From: Hydractinia symbiolongicarpus
Lineage: Eukaryota; Cnidaria; Hydrozoa; Anthoathecata; Hydractiniidae
DNA length: 64,000 nt
NCBI RefSeq assembly: GCF_029227915.1
Contig: NC_079883.1
Location: forward strand, 23,250,001-23,314,000
Direction: 5' to 3'
The position numbers and the translations under genes are program-made. Under the pieces are notes generated by a model, which worked only from the letters and a program-made list of their open reading frames with translations, searched no databases and was not told where the DNA came from. Of this stretch, positions 51,201-63,883 are shown in pieces (position 1 is the stretch's first letter; each line of letters begins with the position of its first letter).

Positions 51201-52060
51201 TATATCATTTCTGTGTGGTCGGATTGTTAACGAAGGTATCAATACCCTTAGGATAGTATTTGCAAATATGAAATCCGCAATTTTTAAACAATTACTTCGC
51301 ATTTTGGCTGATTTCCAATAAGTTTTTAGTCAATTAAATACGAAATTCACTTAGGTACACGAGCAAAACAACAGCGACTTGAGGTTGGTAGCAATCTATA
51401 TTTTTGCAATCAATAGAAACATGCGCATTTACAATGTTTCATTCCGCATTTTCATCAGTTTAGGCTGCTACAAAACTTGTCAAATATAACAATACTTGTG
51501 TCTGACAGTTGTAATTTTTTTTGTTTCAATCGCATTACGAAATTAACCAATTTCTGAAGAAAAAGAACTCAAGTCATTAAATAGACTGACGCAATACCTT
51601 ATGCGAGAGCGATCATTTTCTCTCGGGGGCACACGAACTAAAACTAGTCTAGTTTCTCAAACTTAGATCAACCAACGTACAGTCTTTTGGGAAACAACGA
51701 GTTGATGACATTGTTGGAGGATCTCTACCCAGTTTTTCCCAACCGTCAGGTTTAGAAAAATTCCGCAAACTGTATGAACCATTTCCCTGCCCCTGAAACG
51801 AATTCAAAAAAATTCTAACATTTAGTTCTATTATGGGCAAATCACTACTGACGTAAACGTAACACTTTTCCAACGTGCACGGATTTTTGGCCTTTTTTAA
51901 GCTTCGTGCGGTAATGTGCTTCGCGATAAATGACATCTTATCTCTAGGCGGAAAAAGTTTACGTAATTAAACTTAAAAAGTTGGTTTCATGCTTAAAAAA
52001 ATTTGTAGTTTCCTAGTGTAAGCTAGTGTTATATAAGAGTACTGCAAACAAACAGTCCAT

Positions 52061-52141
52061 ACCCTCGACCCTAGGACTTGTTGGATCTTTTATATTTAGA
52101 CGCAGTCCAAAAAGTCTAACAAGTCCTGGGGAGGTTGAGAA
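52061..52141. mobile_element. Small palindromic MITE, related copy 4
   Basis: ACCCTCGACCCTAGGACTTG on the left is matched inverted by AACAAGTCCTGGGGAGGTTG on the right, around about 40 bases. The arms are long (about 22 bases) but the outer sequence is diverged from copies 1-3, so it may be a subfamily. Confidence 0.6.
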
Positions 52142-52872
52142 TACTCCTATAATTACATAGCATGAGAACGTCAGTGCTAAGGAGAATAATTATGGATTGC
52201 TTTTCAAAGGTTTTGTCTTAAAGGAGATATTGTAAAATCCGAAAACGTAGCCTAGAACTTGAGAACTCGTATTCACGTACGTACTAAAGAGATATTACCC
52301 TGAATATACCTAGGTTATACGGAATAACATTTGCATGCATAATCATTTTGTGCGATATATAAGTCAGATAGCAATTTCGTTCCTGAGGATTTTTTCTAGG
52401 ATGGCGAGGAGCAGAAAAAAAGCCCTGGGGCGCAAGTGGATGTACAAAATACAAAAAAATGAAGTCAGTTTAATGTTTAGAGTACAAATTTTTAGGAAAT
52501 TAATTTCCTTAAGCTAGTACGTAAAATTTATTTTGTGGGGCCTCTATAAATTTAATACTTCAGGGTCGTCCCTTTTGTTATAGAATCAAATTCGAGGGAA
52601 CTTCAGGACTTTGAATGAGATTTTTCTATTTTTTTTGTTAAATATCAACTTAAGGGAGAGATTTAAGGAGTCAATTTTGAAAAGACTTTAGTCTTTTTAA
52701 AATTGAGCAGAAATGAGAAATTTCGAGGAGTTCCGAACCGTCTATATAAATTGGCCTAAGTTATTTAACAGCCTAAATTTCTTGTCACCAAGAATTTCAC
52801 TTAGTCATAAATGGGCGACAGAATTTGGTAAATCTTTTGTGGATATTCTTCCAAAGGGACTCAATTTATGCT

Positions 52873-52990
52873 ACTAGTCGTTAGCCCGTGGAAAAATCCA
52901 CGGGTTCGCTCGTCCTTTTTATACTTGCGCAGCTAAGCTACCATTTTGTGTGACAGACGGACAGACGTATATGGGTATTATAATATAGAT
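52873..52990 (+). repeat. Hairpin-bearing repeat, single short copy
   Basis: ACTAGTCGTTAGCCCGTGG opens the copy, with the perfect CCCGTGGAAAAATCCACGGG hairpin, and it ends GACAGACGGACAGACGTAT followed by ATTATAATATAGA. This is close to the first subfamily in the tubulin intron. Confidence 0.9.
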
Positions 52991-54168
52991 ATCTGTTTAA
53001 ACTAAACTAAATGCAACGAAGCCTTGTTCTCACCAGTGATTTAGATTGAGGCTATTATGAGGCGCTATTTGAGAAAGGTGTAAGGCCATTTCAACAGAGA
53101 GGCTCTTGAAATTGCTTTGTTTCATTCCTTTATTTAAAACGAAGAAATTCGTATTGTCCATTCTATTTTTTTTTTGCCCTTGGCAAAGTGAACTTAAAAT
53201 TTTTTATATAAATTTATTTTTATATTTGTTTTTAAAATCATCATATTAAAATCTATCCATAAAAAAGAACGGAGATTCCATAATTGTAAAAAATTACTAA
53301 TGACAATAAATGAAAAATAAAAATAATAAACAATAAATTATGGCGTCATATAAACAATTGTTACGGTTGGTCATCAAAAGCTAAATAAAAATCATCAATG
53401 CTTTTTCAGTGAAGGGCTCTAATGATTAAGGCTGCTCGAACCTTCCTGACAAATTTACCTCCTTTATATTGATCAAAACGAACACAAATAAAAACATCAG
53501 AAAATAAGGGGAAAAACAAAGCAGAGTTTTTTTAAAGCCAATGGACCCGTAACTATTTGCATGATTTTATTGCTTGAATAGCAAAGTGTACGCTTAAACA
53601 GAAAACATATCAGTTTAAAATAAAATAGAAAACCCTATTTCAAAGCATAATTAAGAAGTCTCTAAATCATAAAGTAAATTGCGAAACTGCAAATTAATTA
53701 CCTCAAATACCTATTGTTTTGCTTAAACCCATTCTGCAAATTTTGAATTCGAAACAAAACATTTTAAAGACAAGGAAGTTCGCAAACATTAATTTCGCAC
53801 TGATTTCTTCACTATATGTACATTTTATGGTATTTTTTCTATAAATTTTTTTTTGCATGGCCATTAAAAAATTGTGAAAGAATTGTTCTCTTGAAACAGC
53901 GAGAAAAATACTCCGCAGAATCAAATTCCAATGGCGCATATAAAAAACTGTAAACATTTGAAATGGTAACCTCCAAACATGTTAGTGCTTTGCGGACACA
54001 TTATTTGTAAATGGTCATTTTAAAAATGGTGACGCACTAATCTATTTACACAATTTTATATATTATAAAAATTACCAAACATTAACGAAAAAATACTAAG
54101 TGTGAACATCAAAGCATTCGACACATTCATGAAATCAAATTCATGAATTACCAAACAATATACGACCA

Positions 54169-56861
54169 TTAATTCGAAAATTTGCAATGAAAAAATTCTT
54201 CGGACATTTTCGAATAATCAATTGAAATCTCAAGCTGGTCTTTTCTCGCCGCCCAAGCGGCTGCACCCACTGCAGGCCTGGCATTGTTCTTTAACTTCAA
54301 CAAAGAGATCTCTTTTAAACGTTTTTCTTCATCTGTTTGTGGCGACAAACCGGATAGAAATCCCTCTTTCAAATACTCCCAACTTTTCCATACAGAACCA
54401 ACGCATATAATTTTCAGACCTCCATTTTCTACAAGCAGTTCATTCTCCATTTTTGGAATTAATGCCTTAACATGTTTTCCCAAATTATTTCCCGCCGTTG
54501 ATAAAATGTGAAGAGATAGCTTGTCACCCTCCCTGGCACCTTTAACAACACCCTCCAAGCAAAATTTAGCGATAAAGTGTTTGTCCAGTTCTTTACTGTT
54601 CGACGGGTAAAGATGCGGCAGTATACCGAACATATCGTTCATGCCGAAAAATTCAAACATGGCTTTTTTGAGAAAACATGTCTTGTGAGGGGAACGTTCA
54701 AATCCGTCTGCATCTTGATAGACCCAACGTAAAGCTTCCAACACAATCCAGTAGGCACTACCTTGATCACCTGGTAAAAACAGTTTTCAAAAAATTTGTA
54801 AAACACTCTTTTAACAATTTTTTGACAATATGGAACATTTGTTATTCGTGCACATACAAAAATACAAAATCAAGTGTTTGCTTTTTTTGTTGTTGCTAAT
54901 TTCTGCAAATTTTCACTTTCGTTAAGTCAAAAACTTCTATGAAGAATACTGAAACATCAAACAAAGGCTTGTACAAAATTTCCCAGTAAGGTAGATAGTT
55001 TAGTGCATATAACAGATCAATAACGACTGTTAAACTAATTTTACACTCCCAAAGATGAAATCTTAACAAAATATTACGCCAGTAAAAACAACTATTTCCA
55101 TGAAACAGTAACCATTCGTAAACTTACCCAAAATATGGCCCCATCCTCCACAATTTACAGTCATTCCTGATGGATTTGACAGTAGACAGTTAGAGCCTGT
55201 TCCTGCAATCAAGACAACACCACCACCACTTGATGCTGTGACGAGCGGTGACAGCGTATCGTTGCATGTGTGACAGTGCTCTGCTGTGTTGGGATACTTC
55301 ACCAACAGAGCAGAAGAAATCTCATTCTGTTTAGCGAGGTCATCAGCACCACTGAGGGATAGTCCAAGAGATTTTAGAGGAGCATCTGGTTGAAGACCGG
55401 CTGCTATTTTTGCTTTCCTTGTCAGTTCTTCAATTCTTTTGTAACATTCATCTAAACCTAATTCGTGAAACAAACACTATATAAGTCTAGGGATGAATTG
55501 CTTTTCAAGGGCTATTTCAAAAAGGCTACCTTAACATTACAGGTGTTGTTTGTCTCTATTAAGCAGTACACCTTTATAAACAATTGATTTTTTGCATTTC
55601 GCTCGGAACATTGTTTAGCTAGTTAGGAAAAAATTTCGCCAAAAAGTATTTATTTTATTTATACTATAATTTCTCACTTATTGACCTGATGCAAATTGTT
55701 TTTGGTGTATTTATAGCATTAAGTAAAAGTAACTTCTATATGTTGAGTATACCATCAGAGTGAATGATCAAGAGCGTCTTTTATAAAATAAAAACAACTC
55801 TATGCTTTAAAACATATAAAGTATATAACAAAAACAAGAGTAAAAAATTCTGAAAATAAATTTAGACATAGGCATCATACACTAAGAATAAAGTCTTAGT
55901 GCGTGATACCTAAAGATAACTTTAGAAGAAATTACTTTAATTTTTAACATAATGCAGACTCTGCTAACAAAACATGACACCTAAAATGTACTTTTTGAAT
56001 CTCATGTAAATAGCTGCTATAAGTAGCTGCTTTGCAATTAAGGACAGAATACCCAAATTATTATGCTGCTGACTCTTTTTCTGTTTTAAGAATAGTAGTT
56101 GCATCACCAGTCATTGTGGAAAAATTAAATGCCATTTTAAAGTCAGTATGTCAAAGCGTCTGGGTATTTCTGCACTTGCAGGTAAACGTGTTAAACTTGG
56201 TTCTCAGGCCACTGCTGTTCTCAAACATGTGATGTTTAGTAATCACTCTCCACCATCGTCTCACAAATTTCAGTACTTGTGGAAAAGTCTAATGATTTTA
56301 AACTCACTCTGGTGAAGAGTTTATTAATTGAGTGTGACCGTTCCATTTTTAACAACACAGTTTCAGTTTGACTTTAGAATTATTTTGATAGTTTATTTTT
56401 ATTTTTATTTTTACTATTTTATCTAATTCATTTAAAATTTAGAATTAGTGTAAACATATTTTTAAGCTACTTGCTTGCTAGCTATCGCCAAAGGTAACAA
56501 TGCATAGGAGCATACAGCTGTGAACAATCAATTCAGAAAGGATTTTGATGCTACAATTGCTAAAAATGTATAAGAATTTGATGTTGAAAAATAGAATTTA
56601 TATTATATATACATAAACAATAAGGAACTTAAACAAAAATTTGTGCACAAAAATTGTTGTATAGATTTTAGGGAACTGCAAGGCAGCTAAAGAAATTGGG
56701 ATCTATTTCGGATAATAATAACAAAAGCACATACCAATAAGCCATTGATTTGTTCCTTCCCCTTCTGCTTTACCCAGTATATTTCCCGAACTATCAACAA
56801 TAACCAAGATTGTATGACTGGCTCCACCCTCACAACCACCAAAATAGCTTGTTGCAGCCAT
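54169..56861 (-). CDS. NAGK: N-acetyl-D-glucosamine kinase
   Basis: Three exons on the minus strand, 56861-56735, 55457-55128 and 54770-54169, join in phase for 352 residues (TAA at 54169-54171), close to the usual family length. Exon 1 carries the N-terminal phosphate-binding region (GGCEGGASHT). Exon 2 has the SLGLSLSG strand and GTGSNCLL and GGWGHILG motifs of the ASKHA/BadF-BadG-type sugar kinase fold. Exon 3 has ICVGSVWKSWEYLKEGF and an Ala-rich near-C-terminal helix. The enzyme phosphorylates N-acetylglucosamine at O6 in the cytosol for amino-sugar salvage toward UDP-GlcNAc. All splice sites are GT/AG. No unusual residue was seen. Confidence 0.95.
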
Positions 56862-59169
56862 TTTTATTAACAGAAATCTAAAACAACACAACTGGACTTT
56901 TTTATGTATTGTTAATGTCTTTACTTACCAAACAAGGTTCGTTGAATGTTTGTTGCAATGTAAGTGTGGATGCTGCCTAAACTCTCACACATTGTGCTAA
57001 AAGGCAGGGTTTGATTTCCCTTGGTGGTGATTCAATATGGACAATGTTGTGTATTAATCAATCAATCAATCTTACACAGCCATAGCCTGGAAACAACTGT
57101 TACTTGATCATTGTAAAGACAACTTTATAAGAAGAAAATTTGGCAGAAGAATCTTGCTGGGAAAAAGCCTCCTTTTCAAGTTTTTTACATTCGAAATAAT
57201 TGCTAACTTCATTTCAAGGCTATTGTAATCATTGACAAGAGAACATTATAACCAAGATTTGCTGTTAGAACCTTGCATTGTGAAGCTTTTCTTTTAAGTT
57301 GTTTACATGCAAAATTATTGCACATTCAGGCCAAATCTACAGCCCACGAAATTAGCCCAAAAACTTGTCAGCAATAAATTGCCAACGCAAAAGAGTGAGG
57401 CGTCGGCAATTTTGAAAATATTATTTAAATATTAACAGTATCAAGCGTAATTTTTTTTTATTTCAATCTTGGTAACTAATCGAAATTTGTGAATTATTTT
57501 CACACAAAAAAATAAATTGGATGAATTGTTAGAAAAAGAAACTTTTAACGATATCTAAAAATAAACAGAACAAAATAATTTTTTTCTTTGATGATTTCTA
57601 CTCTCGTATTAAATCGATTGTTTTTAATGTTCGCAAACTGTAGAAGGCAGTGCTTTAAAGTTGAGAGCATCAACCTAAAAAACTTATTTATTTAACATTA
57701 GTAGGCTGTTTAGTTAGAAAGTCAGACGACTCATTATAAGCAAGTGGATCTGAACAACCTCGGCAGTTTGACATCGCAAAATAAAACAGCGCCAGCAATT
57801 GCCGATTGCCGACGCTAATTTCTAATAGGATAGTTTTCATCTGCAAAACTGGTCAGTGGCAAAGGAGAGCACATAATTATCTGGTCTATAAAATAAAACT
57901 ACTACCCCAAACACTACCCAAATTGGGGTACCCCCATTGTAGTTTTGAAGACTGCATATATACAGACTGACATATATTTGCATATATAAGGCACGGGGTG
58001 AAGTGTATATAGCCTCTTTGTATTTAACTATATCACGAGACACACATGTTATTTCTTGTCCTGCTGGTATCTCTAACCCATGTTTTCAATTAACCCTATT
58101 TATGAAGATGTAAACAACGTGTTTTCCTTAAATCATAATGGCTACCCTGAAAGATACAGACCTGTTTTGCTTGAAATGAATGAAAGAATGAAATAAACAT
58201 ATATTTCAGTTTACTATGAGATAAAAACATTATTAATTAAAAATTATGCCCTAGTAAACCCCAGAAACTGCCAAAGTTAGCAGAGCTCGAAGTATGAAAG
58301 CCACCGTGGACAATACAAAACACAGAACTTATACACAGACAACACTACAAAACAAGACAGACCAAGCGAAAAAATGTGAAAATATTGCAGTTGCAAATCC
58401 CAAGAAAAGGAGTGATGTGAAAGTAATTGTGAACAATAGTAATTTTAAGTATATATAAATTAAACATAATACACCTTCATGATAATTCAAATGTACTTGC
58501 GTTCCTACGGCTCTCCATCGTTTTACAATATCGGAAAAAAGGAGGTAAAAATTGTGTTTTTATGAGAGTTTGTTAGAGACGAAAGCGTGTTTACTCCAGT
58601 TTTTTAACTTCCGTCGTATCAATTTCTTTCAGATTTTCAGGAAACGTTAATAATAATAAGATACAACTTATGTGTACTTTTTATAAAAAACAAAACGCGG
58701 CAAGAAAAGTTATCACGAAAAACGTGTTTTCTCCTTAATAAACTCTTGTTTGAAGTGAAAGTGTGATGTTTACCTCCTCTGATCGCAAAATAAGCTGCAA
58801 TGGAGTGTAGTTTTCCAGAATTATCGTAAAGGTGTATTAGCTAGACAAGAAAGCATCATGTGACATGTGCAGAGAGAATCTATTTCAAATATATAACCTG
58901 TGTTTGTCATAAACAGATTATTCATAATGACTGACCAGGTCAGGTAGCTTTGATTCAATCACGGATCAATTTCACTACCCGCACCCACAAAAGCTGTATT
59001 AGCGGAAAAACAAGGCCTGTGTGAAGCTGTTTTGTTTCTTGGTCCCTTTATCCACACATCCTTTCTCTACGATACGATTTCTTTACGATACTCCGAATCA
59101 TCTACAGGAGAGTAGGGACACCCAATCGAAAAAAAAACACTGTTTACGCCTGGTAATAATAGCAACTAA
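56862..59169. other. NAGK 5' flank and intergenic sequence
   Basis: Holds the NAGK promoter side, a possible degraded tRNA-like segment with a GGGTTTGATTTCCC box and an (AATC)n tail near 56980-57072, and the candidate element at 57348-57822. No exon is supported. Confidence 0.5.
57348..57822. mobile_element. Candidate 475-bp MITE with short inverted ends
   Basis: GAAATTAGC at 57348-57356 is matched inverted by GCTAATTTC at 57814-57822. Sub-terminal GCGTCGGCAAT (about 57401) and ATTGCCGACGC (about 57806) are also inverted copies. The interior is AT-rich. Short ends make this a tentative call. Confidence 0.4.
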
Positions 59170-59282
59170 AGGCCCGTTTCCACTCTGGGAAATTTTCCGT
59201 GGACAGGTAAAATTTCCACGGAATTTTTTCTACCGGCATTTCCACAACGCGGGAAAATCAGAAAACGAAATCGAAAATAAAA

Positions 59283-60548
59283 ATGGCTGCAATAAATAGA
59301 CGCTTGCTTTTACTAATTTTGCTGCGAAGAAGATTATCTAGAGCAAGGCAAAGCAAGGGATGTTGGGTTCGTAAAATATTTTCCGAACGTACTTTCAAAG
59401 GTGAATATCATGTGCTCATTCAAGAAATGAAATTGTTTGACCATGAGTACTTTTTTAAACAATTTCGCATGTCACCAACCCGGTTTGAGCATTTGTTGTC
59501 ACTGATTGCTCCGATTATTACGAAATGTTCATTGCGCAGGGAGGCAATTAGTCCGTCAGAAAGACTTTGTTTAACATTACGCTATCTAGTGACTGGTGAT
59601 TCTCAAGTATCCATTGCATGTAGTTATCGCGTAAGTCCGACATCAATTACTCGCATAGTTGCAGAAACGTGCGAAGCTCTTTGGACGATGTTATTGAGAG
59701 AAGGCTACTTGAAATGTCCTACAACGAGTGAAGAGTGGAAAAAAATATCCCAAAAGTTCGAAGAATTATGGAACTTTCCAAACTGCGTAGGTGCAATTGA
59801 TGGTAAACACGTTATGATGCAAGCACCTGCATCATCTGGCTCTACTTTTTTTAATTATAAAAAGCATCACAGCATAGTTCTGTTAGCTGTATGTAATGCC
59901 ACTTACGAATTTACGCTAGTGGATGTAGGTCAGTCAGGACGGAATAGCGATGGAGGAGTGTTTTTAAATAGTGACCTTGGAACGGCAATAAACGATCAAA
60001 CGTTGGGCATTCCTAATGCAAGAATACTTCGTGGAACTCAAGAGAATTTACCATATGTTTTTGTGGGCGATGAAGCATTTCCCCTCAAGCGATTTATGAT
60101 GAAACCATATGCTAGAAGCAATCTTAATAGCAAAAAAAGAATATGTAACTACCGCTTTTCTCGAGCACGGAGGGTTATAGAGAATTGTTTTGGAATATGC
60201 GCTTCAAGATTTCGAATCTTCCGTCGACCAATAATAAGAAAAATAGAGACTGTTGTGAAAATAACAAAAGCTGTGGTGGCTCTCCATAATTATTTAATGA
60301 AACACGAATCGGCTAGTTATTGCCCCCCAGGTTACCCTGATGTAGAGGCGACAAATGGTATAACACCTGGAGAATGGCGAAGTGAAACAACAGATTGTAA
60401 TGGCTTATTACCTATCGCTAACCAAGGTTCTAATAATTTTAGTAGGTCAGCAGCACAGATACGAGATCAATTTTGCACATACTTTAATTCTCCGGCTGGT
60501 TCATTAAGTTGGCAATGGGATATAGTAAATACAACTGCAGATATGTGA
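59283..60548 (+). CDS. PIF/Harbinger transposase (HARBI1-like DDE nuclease)
   Basis: A single intact frame of 421 residues starts about 110 bases inside the left terminal repeat. An N-terminal helical region has RMSPTRFEHLLSLIAP and a helix-turn-helix-like RVSPTSITRIV. The nuclease core has the first Asp in GAIDGKH, the second in LVDVGQSGRNSDGG and the Glu in ARRVIENCFG, the order of the DDE_Tnp_4 family. The C-terminal 80 residues are less conserved. In active elements this protein cuts at the ends and works with the Myb-like partner encoded opposite. A domesticated HARBI1 gene is unlikely because the flanking terminal repeats are present. Confidence 0.95.
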   Translation: MAAINRRLLLLILLRRRLSRARQSKGCWVRKIFSERTFKGEYHVLIQEMKLFDHEYFFKQFRMSPTRFEHLLSLIAPIITKCSLRREAISPSERLCLTLRYLVTGDSQVSIACSYRVSPTSITRIVAETCEALWTMLLREGYLKCPTTSEEWKKISQKFEELWNFPNCVGAIDGKHVMMQAPASSGSTFFNYKKHHSIVLLAVCNATYEFTLVDVGQSGRNSDGGVFLNSDLGTAINDQTLGIPNARILRGTQENLPYVFVGDEAFPLKRFMMKPYARSNLNSKKRICNYRFSRARRVIENCFGICASRFRIFRRPIIRKIETVVKITKAVVALHNYLMKHESASYCPPGYPDVEATNGITPGEWRSETTDCNGLLPIANQGSNNFSRSAAQIRDQFCTYFNSPAGSLSWQWDIVNTTADM

Positions 60549-60600
60549 TAACTTTGTAATATATACATAATAAGTCTATATATATTGTATATGATGTAAC

Positions 60601-61789
60601 TTATTCTTCCTCTGTCAAGTTATAAAACAGTTCACTTATCTTCATTTTCGCATATTGTTGTTTTCGGTTTGATAACTCCTTCAAAGTATGTACAAAACTA
60701 AGTAAAAACGAAGTTTCAGAATCATTTTCAGCTTTTGAAGGAGCAACTTCCTTATTGTTGTCATCACTTAATGCTTTTATTAACAAAGCATCAACACTCA
60801 TTTGTAAATCTGCTTTTCTTTTGGCAGATTTCCTTCTTAATGGCTCAACGTTCTCCTGCAAATCATCGTCAACAGTTTGACTTTCAATAGGTATGGGTAC
60901 ATTTGATGTAGTTTTTCGAAGCAGTGAAACGTCTTTCAGGAAATCCAGCTCAGCAAAAAAATTGCAAGTGGGCAGCTTTTTGTTGCCTGCCCCTGAACGT
61001 GTCATCTTCTCTCTTCGTTGAAGGCACTTCCGATAGTTGTCACGCAACTTCTCCCATTCCTTTTTCAGATATTCCACTTAAATAAAATAAATTTCTTAAG
61101 ATATATATATAGCTACTATTTGCAAAAATAAAACCCACGAAAAAATTAAGAAATATCATTAATTCGTGGAAATTTGAAAGTACATGTATGGCTAGACATC
61201 TAAAACTGAAAAATATTTTTTAGTTTTGTACAAAATAAGCAAAAAAGGTAGCTAGTAGCTAAGCTAGCTTACCATCAATGTCTCCCAATCTTTTTGAAAT
61301 TTCCTCCCAGGACCTTATTTTTCTGTCTTTGTCTTTGTATTCTGTTGAGTACACTTTCCATATGCACGAGTACTCTGGCATTAGGTTTACTAACCTTTCA
61401 TGCACAGAGAGTTCTTCACGTTCTTCTTCACAAGTAGATTTATCAGCAAGATCTTGCTGCTGTTCTGAATCATCAGCATTCTCTTGGGCACTTGGAACTG
61501 AAGGACTTGCAATGCCAGAAACAATGCCAGGACTTATAATGCCAGAAAAGCGTTGTTGAAAACAAGATACAGGTGATGGAAGGGGAGATGTAACTGTGGC
61601 ACTAGCTGCTGGTGCTGAAGGGATCACCACAGCAGAACGAACAGGATATCGCACACGTATCTGCGGTGTTCTTGGTTGTCCAATGCTACAAATTCTCTGT
61701 TGTCGCTTCACATGCTCAAAAAATAACTTGTTTCTTATAATCATTTCGTCTTCCCTTGAAGTTTCATCACTACTAGTGTTGTTTGCCAT
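60601..61789 (-). CDS. MADF/Myb-SANT-like Harbinger partner protein
   Basis: Two exons, 61789-61273 and 61076-60601, join in phase through a short GT/AG intron (61272-61077) and give 330 residues. Residues 1-120 are low-complexity and Pro/Ser-rich. About 128-225 form a MADF-type trihelix (CIWKVYSTEYKDKDRKIRSW, then LKKEWEKLRDNYRKC), and the MADF domain is split by the intron. A BESS-like helical tail (SFLLSFVHTLKEL) is near the end. In Harbinger elements this protein binds subterminal DNA and brings the transposase to the nucleus. Confidence 0.9.
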
Positions 61790-62035
61790 TTTGTTGTTTG
61801 TTTACTCTACATCCAGCAATTTCAGCTACCATTTTTGTCCAATTTAAGTCGATTTGATTGGTTGAAAATATTTTTTCCGCCGTAAAGAAAAAAAAAGTTG
61901 AAAATTTTCAACTTTTATTTTTGTTCCAACTTTTCCAGCGGCAAAAAAGAACCACCTCTGTTTTGATATACTGCGCATGTGCAATTCGGAAATTTTTCTT
62001 TTCCGAGGAAAATTTTCCTGAGTGGAAACGGGCCT

Positions 62036-63883
62036 TAACTAGCTAAGAGATTGAAAACGAAACCAACCAGCGGCTACACAAAAACCGTCACAAGTTGAAT
62101 CCAATTTTGAGTGTTCCAAAAGTTTCGGTATTTTCCCCGAATTTGTAGTCCCATTTCGGCAATGCGACCTCAGGTTTTTTATAGCCCTGGGGACTAAATC
62201 ATGCCGATCAGGACGACTTCTTGGTTTGCAGGGCAGTTCTTTAAAAGATTGATCCATGCGTTTCAGAGTCATAGCCGTGATTAAGGATGGAAAAACCCTC
62301 TATAAATGCATATACGGTGCATGCTTTAAATTGAGTCTAAAAAGCTCTGCTTCGCGGGGAGCAAAGAAAAGCTTCCAAGGGAACGAGGAAAATAGTGCGA
62401 CCCAACAAATGTTCGAGTTAAACAAGGGAAGAAAAATGGGTCGAGGTTCGAGTTATCCGAGGTTCAAGTTAAGTTTTTCATGAGAACAGGTAGATTCTTG
62501 TCAACTTTTTTTAAATGATCACCATAGTTTTTTTTAAATAAATGCGTTTATTTCAGTTCGAATTAGTTGAATTAGTATAAATTTTCAAAATCTAGTGTAA
62601 ACACAATCCGTATAAATAACATTTTGCCGATCTCGGTAACACGGACCAGACTTATTCACCTTTTATATTGGGGAACAATAAAACGCCACCAATCTGATAC
62701 CTCACTAGACGTAAATGGGACAGAAGAGTAAGTGTAAAATTCTAAGCAAATGGCATTGTGTGATGAGCCTATTATGAAGACTGGATAGGCGAGCATTGGG
62801 GAATCACCTTTGTTAACCCAAAAACTGCAAAACTCTCATCATGTGACACCTGAAACAGCCAGTCGAGAACAATCAATGGATGTGGCAATAAACAAGCCAT
62901 TTAAGATGTACGTAAGAGAACAATTTGAAAAACATTTAAATGAAAACTTTTATAAGCAATACACATCATTGTAAAGATTATTCAGTTATTCCTTTGCAAA
63001 AGTGCACCTGTGGATAAGCGCATCAAAGTCTTGCTATCACCGCTGACAAGCGCTGCGCTTGATTACGGCATTTTAAGGTATCTTATCTCGAAAATGATGA
63101 AAGAAAGAAAAAACGTTTCCTCTAAATCTCAAAGAAGAAATTTCATTTATTATTTTATTTAAAGAATGTTTACACAGGATTTGTGATTCAAAAATATTCC
63201 ATATTATAATATGGAATATTTGTGTCTGTATATGTCTATCACGCAAAATGGTAACTGCAGTAGCGAGATACACGACATTGCGGTAAATAAAGGACGGGCG
63301 AACCGGTGGACTAACGCACGGCCACCGACTGGTTACAATTAATTGTAAAAACCCTGCTATTAATGTGTCCTGTAATAATTAAAATGTATGTATTTTTAAA
63401 AAATATTAAAAGTTATTAACAATATAAAAGGTTGATAAAAAAATTCAAGGAGACAAATCACAGCTCTCACAAACACCGGAAAAAAAGTAAAAATAAATAA
63501 ACAATGATAAAGAAAAACCAAACAAGCAGAAAGAATGGAAAGATGAAAAAAAAGAAAACAAAAACAGAAAAAAACTATCTAAAGTATAAAATAACTTCTT
63601 TTTTACAAATCACATTTTATCACCAGTTAAATCATTCTCTCTCTCTCCCTCACAAACAAACAAAAAAATCAAAAAAAAAAAAACATAAGAAAAAGTTTTG
63701 TAACCGACGCATCTCGGGTAATTTTTTGCACGAGGAAAATTTGATTTGAGGACTGAACAGCAGATAAAAAGTAACTTCTATTCAGTTCACATAACGATCA
63801 TAACAGAAAGGCTGCTACACCTAGTTCCAAAAACTTAATAAATTCACAATTTGCTAGCAACCAGAAAACAAATCCATTTTATT
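62036..63883. other. Intergenic region right of the Harbinger element
   Basis: AT-rich sequence with one inverted copy of the hairpin-bearing repeat family near 63190-63330 (it retains the CCACGGG-side remnant and ATATTATAATATGG) and very A-rich runs at 63480-63690. No coding sequence found. Confidence 0.5.
63190..63330 (-). repeat. Hairpin-bearing repeat, inverted diverged copy
   Basis: Read on the minus strand, it has the CGTCC-ATTTACCGCAATG segment and the CATTTTGCGTGATAGACATA part of subfamily 1. The terminal hairpin is degraded (ACCGGTGGACTAACGC). Confidence 0.6.

Larger units (their letters stand above)
50491..54168. other. Intergenic region between the TRIM-like gene and NAGK
   Basis: Contains the candidate SINE, one CTCGTTCCCAGG-type element (52061-52141), one hairpin-bearing repeat (52873-52990) and otherwise AT-rich sequence. 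No exon is supported. Confidence 0.5.
59170..62035. mobile_element. PIF/Harbinger DNA transposon, apparently complete
   Basis: The element is 2,866 bases. Its ends begin AGGCCCGTTTCCACTC on the left and the reverse complement of the same on the right, with similarity continuing for about 33 bases. TAA flanks both ends (59167-59169 and 62036-62038), the 3-bp target duplication typical of the superfamily. It encodes the two expected proteins in convergent orientation: a DDE transposase and a MADF/Myb-like protein. Both frames are intact, so it may be a recent insertion. Confidence 0.95.

Noticed and set aside
51649-51936. Minus-strand frame of 95 codons
   Set aside because: It has an ATG and mixed composition but no recognisable domain, neighbouring exons or splice context; too weak to call a gene.
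59283-60548. Domesticated HARBI1 host gene
   Set aside because: Terminal inverted repeats, TAA duplications and the partner gene surround it, so it is part of a transposon.
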